A DNA stretch of 39,479 nt from SAR116 cluster bacterium AG-447-A06 (GTDB lineage Bacteria > Pseudomonadota > Alphaproteobacteria > Puniceispirillales > Puniceispirillaceae). Under the pieces are notes generated by a model that had not been told where the DNA came from, ran no database searches, and was given only the letters and a program-made list of their open reading frames with translations. A program made the translations under genes and the position numbers. Below are positions 34,068 through 39,479 of the stretch, piece after piece (the first letter of the stretch is position 1; every line of letters starts with the position of its first letter). The DNA lies in assembly GCA_003212345.1 (NCBI GenBank), contig QCPZ01000013.1, positions 1 through 39,479 on the forward strand. The letters run 5' to 3'.

Positions 34068-35345
34068 ATGATGATGACGCGTAGACATAAATTATTTGCA
34101 ATTTTTGCTCTTTGCTTGATGTTTTTTGTTGGTGCGAGGATCCCGCATGGACAAGCAGCACTGGAGATTGTGGCGAAGGTAAACGGTAAAGCAATTACGA
34201 ATTATGATGTTGATCAACGGGCGGCTTTTTTGCGTATGGTTACAAATCTGGAGGATACAAAAGCTAATCGTCAGCAGATAAGACAGGATGCAACCCAAAT
34301 GTTGATCGACGAAATTTTGAAACTTGAAGCGGCTAAAGCAGTCGATCCAAACATCGTGGGTAAAAGCCGCGAGGCAGCTAAAAATCTTTTAGATGAAAAC
34401 TTTGCTGATAATGGAAAAAGTGGTTCACATAATCTGCGCGATAAGGGCATTGATGCAGTCAATATCCAGTCGAAAATTGTAAGTGATATCGTTTGGGGAG
34501 AGTTCATTAGGTACAAATTTGATAGTAAATTTAGAGAGCTCGAATCCATTGTCGATAAGGCACTTTTGCAAATCAAAAAGAACTCAAAACAGCCGCAGGT
34601 TAGGCTTAGCGAAATAATTTTGCTACCCGGACCGAAACGGCCCATGAACAAAACGCTCGAACTTGCCAATGAAATTATCAAATCAGTCAATCGCGGAGCA
34701 AATTTTAATGACATTGCAAGACAGTATTCTGCTGCTGGAACAGCACGAAGCGGTGGCTCCCTTGGTTGGGTATTAGTTAATCAATTACCACCAGAAATAA
34801 ATGAAGAGATCCAAAAAATCGAAGTTGGAGCAATTAGTACTCCGCTCCAACGTGACGGGCTAGTCATTTTAATCCGCAAAGAAGGAACTCTGCAAAATGG
34901 TGCCGCCGATCCAAGTCAAGACGTAATTACAATTGCCCGGGCCGTTTATCCGCTCAGAAAGAACGCGTCAAATGCCAGTAAGCTGGAAGCTGCCGCCAAA
35001 ATTGAGCGGGAGACAGCAAAAATGAAAAACTGTGATGATCTGGTTGCGCTGAACCAAAACTACGGTTCAAAGATTAATGGGCTGATCAAGAATGTTAAAC
35101 TCGGGTCATTTAATACCCCCCTGCAGAATCTCATTAAAGAACTCGAAATTTTGGTGCCCAGCAAACCACTATCGTTCGTCGAGGGTGTAAGCGTTTTTAT
35201 GCTTTGTAAGCGACAAGCGCATAAAATAATTTTGCCTTCACGTGAAGATGTTTTCCGTGCGGAATTTGACAAAATTTTTGGATCATTGTCAGAACGCTAT
35301 CTATTTCGTTTGCGCCGTTCTGCAATCATAGAAACAGATTTATGA
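34068..35345 (+). CDS. surA: SurA-type periplasmic peptidyl-prolyl isomerase/chaperone
   Basis: A periplasmic chaperone for outer-membrane proteins (425 residues). A signal peptide is clear (HKLFAIFALCLMFFVGARI, then PHGQAALEI). The N-terminal SurA domain follows (VAKVNGKAITNYDVDQRAAF, QMLIDEILKLEAAK). A parvulin-like domain lies at about residues 180-275 (VRLSEIILLPGPKRPMNK, FNDIARQYSAAGTARSGGS, LGWVLVNQLPPEI). The last part (about 290-425) shows no clear second parvulin motif. The start is uncertain among three consecutive ATGs (34068, 34071, 34074), and no strong ribosome binding site is seen. It overlaps pdxA by four bases, the conserved surA-pdxA-rsmA order. Confidence 0.93.
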   Translation: MMMTRRHKLFAIFALCLMFFVGARIPHGQAALEIVAKVNGKAITNYDVDQRAAFLRMVTNLEDTKANRQQIRQDATQMLIDEILKLEAAKAVDPNIVGKSREAAKNLLDENFADNGKSGSHNLRDKGIDAVNIQSKIVSDIVWGEFIRYKFDSKFRELESIVDKALLQIKKNSKQPQVRLSEIILLPGPKRPMNKTLELANEIIKSVNRGANFNDIARQYSAAGTARSGGSLGWVLVNQLPPEINEEIQKIEVGAISTPLQRDGLVILIRKEGTLQNGAADPSQDVITIARAVYPLRKNASNASKLEAAAKIERETAKMKNCDDLVALNQNYGSKINGLIKNVKLGSFNTPLQNLIKELEILVPSKPLSFVEGVSVFMLCKRQAHKIILPSREDVFRAEFDKIFGSLSERYLFRLRRSAIIETDL

Positions 35346-36340
35346 GTCTAATGCCTGCGCCACCGCTTATTATCACCCCGGGTGAGCCTGCTGGTATCGG
35401 AGCTGAAATTTGCCTGAAGGCCTGGCATTCTGGAATAAAAAACATCTGCTTGATGGGTAACCCGGAACATATTGCTCAAACCGCCCGGTCGCTTGATATT
35501 GCGGCTAATTTTTACGAAATAAGTAGCCCTACTTTATATGATCACGACACATCTGCATTAGCTATTATCCCCGTATCTTGGAGAAGAATGCCAATCGCGG
35601 GACACCCAGACCCATTGAACGCCCCTATGGTCATTGACGCTATTCGACAAGCCGTTTTGTGGAGCCAGTCCGGTACCGCTGCTGGCATAGTAACGAATCC
35701 TATCCAAAAATCATGTCTTTACAAAGCTGGATTCAGCTTTCCCGGACACACGGAGTATCTGGCAAGCCTTGCCACGACTATGCCGGGCGGTCCATTGATG
35801 ATGCTCGCGTGCGATAAATTGCGGGTCGTTCCAGCTACCGCCCACATTCCATTAGGCAAAGTGCCGGTCTCTATTACCGAGGACTTGATAATAGAAAAAT
35901 GCACTTTGATGCATTATTGTTTGAAAACAAGTTTTGGCATTCAATATCCGCGGATTGCAATTTGTGGGCTAAACCCACACGCTGGTGAAGATGGGCGAAT
36001 GGGCGAGGAAGATGGCAAGGTTATTGTGCCAGCTGTCCACCAGCTTGTTTCGGCCGGCATAAATGCCACTGGCCCGCTTCCTGCCGATACGCTGTTCCAC
36101 GCTGAAGCCCGTGACACCTATGATGCAGTTTTGGGAATGTATCATGATCAAGTTCTTATCCCACTAAAAACAATTGATTTTTTTGGTGGCGTCAACATCA
36201 CCCTGGGGTTGGATTTTGTTCGCACATCACCTGACCATGGCACTGGGCTAGATATCGCGGGCACCGGCGTTGCACGTGCTGATAGCCTTATAGCCGCTAT
36301 CAACATGGCCAGAAAGCTAGCCGAAAGCACCAACGCTTGA
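35342..36340 (+). CDS. pdxA: 4-hydroxythreonine-4-phosphate dehydrogenase
   Basis: PdxA (332 residues) oxidises 4-phosphohydroxy-L-threonine in the DXP-dependent route to pyridoxal phosphate. It opens with LIITPGEPAGIGAEI. The metal-binding histidines lie in FPGHTEYLA (His136), HAEARDTYDA and MYHDQVLIPLKT. CGLNPHAGEDGRMGEED, GPLPADTLF and RTSPDHGTGLDIAG are also typical. The ATG overlaps the surA stop (ATGA), and rsmA follows 45 bp later. Confidence 0.98.
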   Translation: MSLMPAPPLIITPGEPAGIGAEICLKAWHSGIKNICLMGNPEHIAQTARSLDIAANFYEISSPTLYDHDTSALAIIPVSWRRMPIAGHPDPLNAPMVIDAIRQAVLWSQSGTAAGIVTNPIQKSCLYKAGFSFPGHTEYLASLATTMPGGPLMMLACDKLRVVPATAHIPLGKVPVSITEDLIIEKCTLMHYCLKTSFGIQYPRIAICGLNPHAGEDGRMGEEDGKVIVPAVHQLVSAGINATGPLPADTLFHAEARDTYDAVLGMYHDQVLIPLKTIDFFGGVNITLGLDFVRTSPDHGTGLDIAGTGVARADSLIAAINMARKLAESTNA

Positions 36341-36385
36341 CCCCCTTTCCACATTGCGAATGCCGACCCAAAAGAAACCATATAA

Positions 36386-37234
36386 ATGATAGCTGACCAG
36401 CAAAATTTAAAAGACCGTATTGAAGCTCTGCCCCCTTTGCGCCAGCTTGTTGAATCGATGGATATGCGGGCACGCAAATCACTGGGACAAAATTTTCTTT
36501 TTGATCTCTCCCTTACACGACAAATAGCTCGCTCTTCTGGCACTTTGTGTGGCACAACAATCGAAGTTGGCCCAGGACCTGGTGGCTTAACGCGCGCCCT
36601 TCTTCTAGAAGGGGCAACTCATGTGATTGCCATTGAGAAGGATCGCCGTGCCGCGGATGTCCTTGCCGGATTGACCGATGCTGCCGGTGACCGGCTGCGC
36701 TTGATTTTGGCTGACGCAATGCACAGTCCTATCTGGGAAATGGGAACTAGCCCACGCCGCATCATCGCCAATTTACCCTATAACATTGCTACGACATTAT
36801 TAACTCGGTGGTTGACCCATGCGCATGCATTTGAGTCGATGACATTGATGTTTCAGCGCGAAGTGGCTGAGCGCATTACCGCATGGCCAGGCGATAAAGC
36901 CTATAGCCGATTAAGTGTTCTGACACGCTGGCTTGCCGATAGTGAAATTCTGTTCGACGTACCAGCATCAGCCTTTGTGCCTGCTCCAAAAATCACCTCT
37001 TCTATTGTCCAAATTGTGCCACTACCAGCCCCGCGATTTCCGTGTAGTAAAACGGCATTAGAGGCCGTAACACGCATTGCGTTTGGGCAGCGTCGGAAAA
37101 TGCTGCGTAGTTCATTGAAAAATATTGGCGGCGAACGCTTGTTAACTGCTGCCAACATCGACCCTAAAAAGCGGCCTCAGGAAATTGATATTGAAGCGTT
37201 CTGTAGGTTAGCATCCCGATATGAAGAGCAATAA
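36386..37234 (+). CDS. rsmA: 16S rRNA (adenine(1518)-N6/adenine(1519)-N6)-dimethyltransferase
   Basis: RsmA/KsgA (282 residues) dimethylates two adjacent adenines in the 3' terminal hairpin of 16S rRNA. KSLGQNFLFD begins the core. SAM motif I is EVGPGPGGLTRALL (from residue 60), and the catalytic NLPYN starts at Asn129. FQREVAERI and SAFVPAPKITSSIV are also diagnostic. The first 28 residues before RKSLGQ are somewhat long for the family, so a start at ATG 36458 or 36464 cannot be excluded. It ends the lptF-lptG-surA-pdxA-rsmA series and converges on gmk. Confidence 0.97.
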   Translation: MIADQQNLKDRIEALPPLRQLVESMDMRARKSLGQNFLFDLSLTRQIARSSGTLCGTTIEVGPGPGGLTRALLLEGATHVIAIEKDRRAADVLAGLTDAAGDRLRLILADAMHSPIWEMGTSPRRIIANLPYNIATTLLTRWLTHAHAFESMTLMFQREVAERITAWPGDKAYSRLSVLTRWLADSEILFDVPASAFVPAPKITSSIVQIVPLPAPRFPCSKTALEAVTRIAFGQRRKMLRSSLKNIGGERLLTAANIDPKKRPQEIDIEAFCRLASRYEEQ

Positions 37235-37283
37235 AATAATCCAGTTCAATAGCTAGCTCCCAGAGTAATAACCAACGCCAAAA

Positions 37284-37952
37284 CTAATAACCAGCACGAA
37301 GCCGTTTTACAAAATCGGTGAGCCCAACCAGCCTGTCACGGCGCAGTCGTTCCGCATGCAAGATGGCTTTTACCTCGCTAACCGACTGATCTAGATCAAC
37401 ATTTACTAAAATGTAGTCATATTCACGGTAATGGCTAATTTCATCAGATGCTTTGGACATGCGGGCAGCGACGATATCAGCGCTGTCTTGCGCCCTGTTT
37501 AACAACCGTTTTTCAAGATCACGCGTTGATGGCGGAAGGATAAAAACAGATACCAAATCGTCGCTATTTGCATCGGCCAACTGCTGGGTACCTTGCCAAT
37601 CAATATCAAACAGCACATCGCGCCCTGCAGCCAATGCGGTCATTACAGGGGCTGATGGTGTGCCATAATAATGGTCAAACACCTTCGCATATTCCAGCAT
37701 TTCACGATTATTGATCATCAAATGAAAATCATCCTTCGAAACATAATGATAGTCTTTTCCCTCAACCTCACCAGGACGCCGTTTGCGCGTGGTTGCCGAG
37801 ACTGACAACTCAAGCTCCTTTTCCCCAGCCAGTAAGCGCCGTGATATTGAGGTCTTTCCTGCCCCAGATGGAGATGAAAGGACCAGCATTAGACCTCTGC
37901 GGCCGCCAAAACCAGTTTCTTTGCCTAAAGCCGATGATGAGTTTTTAGTCAT
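37284..37952 (-). CDS. gmk: guanylate kinase
   Basis: Gmk (222 residues) phosphorylates GMP to GDP. The P-loop is SSPSGAGKTS at residues 26-35. SVSATTRKRRPGEVEGKDYH forms the GMP-binding region, and DVLFDIDWQGTQQL and VSVFILPPSTRDLEKRL are family segments. An N-terminal extension of about 20 residues (NSSSALGKETGFGGRRG) precedes the P-loop domain. The ATG overlaps the mltG stop (ATGA), so translation is probably coupled within fabF-mltG-gmk. Confidence 0.98.
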   Translation of the reverse strand: MTKNSSSALGKETGFGGRRGLMLVLSSPSGAGKTSISRRLLAGEKELELSVSATTRKRRPGEVEGKDYHYVSKDDFHLMINNREMLEYAKVFDHYYGTPSAPVMTALAAGRDVLFDIDWQGTQQLADANSDDLVSVFILPPSTRDLEKRLLNRAQDSADIVAARMSKASDEISHYREYDYILVNVDLDQSVSEVKAILHAERLRRDRLVGLTDFVKRLRAGY

Positions 37953-38956
37953 TTGCCCCTGTCCCTCTCAGCTGCTGCTTTGTATTGCCTGAATAGTCTT
38001 ACATTGCGGTTGTGTGCGTCCAGTGTTTTTGCAAACCGAAGCCCACCCTCGCCATCAGAAACAAAATATGTGTAATCACTTTTGGCTGGATGCAAAGCAG
38101 CCATAATCGATTCCTGCCCTGGATTACAAATCGGAGTTTTAGGCAACCCATTTATCACATAGGTGTTCCAGGGTGTTTTTGTTTTCAAATCTGTTTTCGT
38201 AATTTGGGGCGGCTTTGGGGGACTTTCAGACGCTTCATACAGCACCGTTGGGTCTGACTGCAGACGCATGCCTTTTTTTAGCCGATTCACCAAAACCGCT
38301 GCGACCAACCGCCGATCGTCCCCTGCCGACGCTTCTTTTTCGATGATTGAAGCCATAATCAGCGCATGATACGGATTGTCGTAGGGTAAATCTTTCTCAC
38401 GCTTGCTCCACGCTTTGGAAAGGGCAAGTTCTTGGCTTTGCTGCATGCGGTCTATCAGAGCTTGCCGAGGTGTAGCGTGAACGTAGAAATAGGTTTCTGG
38501 CCGCAAGCTACCTTCATCAGGCATGGATTTGACCGACCCGGTAAGATTAGGCATCGCGGTGATCAACTTCAGCACATCGGCACTCCGCAGCCCTTCAACA
38601 ATCGTCAACCTGCGTTGATGGTTTTTGCCCTTATGGATTATCGAAAAAATTTTCTTAACATTTGCTTTAGCCGGCAGTAAAAACTCGCCAGCTTTTGGCG
38701 AGAAGCTCTCGCCTGCAAAAATGCGAGCAACGTCATAATGATAAATATGGTGAATTACACCGGCACGATACAAAACGTGGCGGAGGGTATTGTGGCCACT
38801 GCCAGGCGCAATAACAACCAGAACATCATCCTGATGTGGACCAGCCACAGTCGTCATATTGTCATGCCAGACATACACACTAGCGGATGAAATAATACAT
38901 AGGAGCGGGAAAATAACTGCCGACCGGGATATAAACCGGGCGGCTTTGATAAACAT
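37949..38956 (-). CDS. mltG: endolytic murein transglycosylase MltG (YceG family)
   Basis: MltG (335 residues) cuts nascent peptidoglycan glycan strands at the inner membrane and is proposed to act as a terminase. One membrane anchor is at residues 13-30 (AVIFPLLCIISSASVYVW), with the rest periplasmic. The catalytic glutamate is Glu206 in MASIIEKEAS. Supporting segments are LTIVEGLRSADVLKLI, VLVNRLKKGMRLQSDPTV, NTYVINGLPKTPICNPG and HPAKSDYTYFVSDG. It overlaps the fabF stop by one base (TGATG) and the gmk start by four. The fabF-mltG neighbourhood is common in Proteobacteria. Confidence 0.97.
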   Translation of the reverse strand: MFIKAARFISRSAVIFPLLCIISSASVYVWHDNMTTVAGPHQDDVLVVIAPGSGHNTLRHVLYRAGVIHHIYHYDVARIFAGESFSPKAGEFLLPAKANVKKIFSIIHKGKNHQRRLTIVEGLRSADVLKLITAMPNLTGSVKSMPDEGSLRPETYFYVHATPRQALIDRMQQSQELALSKAWSKREKDLPYDNPYHALIMASIIEKEASAGDDRRLVAAVLVNRLKKGMRLQSDPTVLYEASESPPKPPQITKTDLKTKTPWNTYVINGLPKTPICNPGQESIMAALHPAKSDYTYFVSDGEGGLRFAKTLDAHNRNVRLFRQYKAAAERDRGK

Positions 38957-39479
38957 CAGTCAACCTCACCCATGATCAAAGATGCATTAGTGCCGCCAAA
39001 TCCAAACGAATTTGACATTGCATTCCGCACTTTTTTATTACGGGATTTCAATGGCACGAGATCCAAATTGCTCACCGCTTCTTCCGGATTAGTTAAATTA
39101 AGTGTTGGTGGCAAATCACCGGTTTGAACTGTTTTGATTGTGAAAATTGCTTCAATTGCTCCAGCAGCTCCTAAAAGATGCCCAGTAGCGCTTTTTGTTG
39201 ACGAAATTGATACCGTCCCTGACGCATCCCCTAAAAGTCGCGTAACAGCCTTGGCTTCTATTATATCACCAAGCGGGGTTGATGTGCCATGGGCGTTCAC
39301 ATAATCAATATCCCCAGCAGCCAGCCCAGCACGTTTCAAAGCAGCCTGCATCGCACGAAAAGCTCCATCACCATCATCGGCAGGTGCGGTAATATGATGG
39401 GCATCACCCGACATACCATAACCTTTAACCTCACCATATATTTTAGCACCACGAGCTTTTGCATGTTCAAGCTCTTCAA
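38956..39479 (-). CDS. fabF: beta-ketoacyl-ACP synthase II (5' end beyond window)
   Basis: The C-terminal 174 residues of a condensing enzyme of fatty acid synthesis, open to the right edge (first complete codon at 39477). The two catalytic histidines are present in VNAHGTSTPLGD and in KSATGHLLGAAGA, and the C-terminal glycine loop is NSFGFGGTNASLI. The active-site cysteine would be in the missing part. KIYGEVKGYGMSGDAHHIT matches KASII rather than KASI. The frame to the edge is continuous, and an internal Met at 39414 is not the real start. Confidence 0.95.
   Translation of the reverse strand, partial: EELEHAKARGAKIYGEVKGYGMSGDAHHITAPADDGDGAFRAMQAALKRAGLAAGDIDYVNAHGTSTPLGDIIEAKAVTRLLGDASGTVSISSTKSATGHLLGAAGAIEAIFTIKTVQTGDLPPTLNLTNPEEAVSNLDLVPLKSRNKKVRNAMSNSFGFGGTNASLIMGEVD

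Overview
The window looks like a chromosomal segment of an alphaproteobacterium. The evidence is a cluster of alphaproteobacterial housekeeping genes: gatCAB, ruvX, pyrB with a pyrC-like gene, plsY, topA-rnr-rpmG, an EipB-type (DUF1849) envelope protein, rnd, an HdaA-type DnaA-like regulator beside a DUF2066 gene, purMN, ndk-holC-pepA, lptF-lptG-surA-pdxA-rsmA, and gmk-mltG-fabF. The moderate base composition and streamlined operons would suit a marine lineage such as SAR116, but that placement is inference. No rRNA gene, CRISPR array, transposase or recombinase gene was seen.

Region 1 (1-9117) is accessory. One minus-strand reading frame fills positions 7074 to 1 and runs off the left edge. 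It encodes at least 2,358 residues of a secreted surface protein: signal peptide, six 25-residue BspA-type (DUF285) leucine-rich repeats, 14 Big_5-like Ig domains and six Big_12-like Ig domains, the last cut by the edge. Next come a 703-bp gene-free stretch, a small outer-membrane beta-barrel gene and a gene-free block of about 600 bp containing a nested palindrome. The region ends at a tRNA-Ser(GCU) gene. The 3' end of that tRNA is duplicated 1.5 kb away (7476-7498 and 9010-9032), which is the mark of integration by a tyrosine recombinase. Two TTTGGTACAAA repeats lie just inside the duplicated site.

Region 2 (9377-28930) is core metabolism and information processing. gatCAB (minus strand) is divergent from ruvX, which is followed by pyrB, a pyrC-like gene and plsY, ending at a terminator. 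topA, rnr and rpmG follow, then a ROK-fold gene that has lost its kinase residues. Next are the EipB-like gene, rnd, hdaA, DUF2066 and purM-purN with a terminator, and a 43-residue membrane peptide resembling cytochrome oxidase subunit IV.

Region 3 (29027-39479) holds pepA-holC-ndk (minus), divergent from lptF-lptG-surA-pdxA-rsmA (plus). Last comes a minus-strand fabF-mltG-gmk operon, with fabF cut by the right edge.

The main points for follow-up are the tRNA-Ser island with its giant protein, the palindromic non-coding block, the ROK pseudokinase, the metal-site-lacking dihydroorotase paralogue next to pyrB, and two gene absences from familiar neighbourhoods (lptD between lptG and surA; dprA between plsY and topA).
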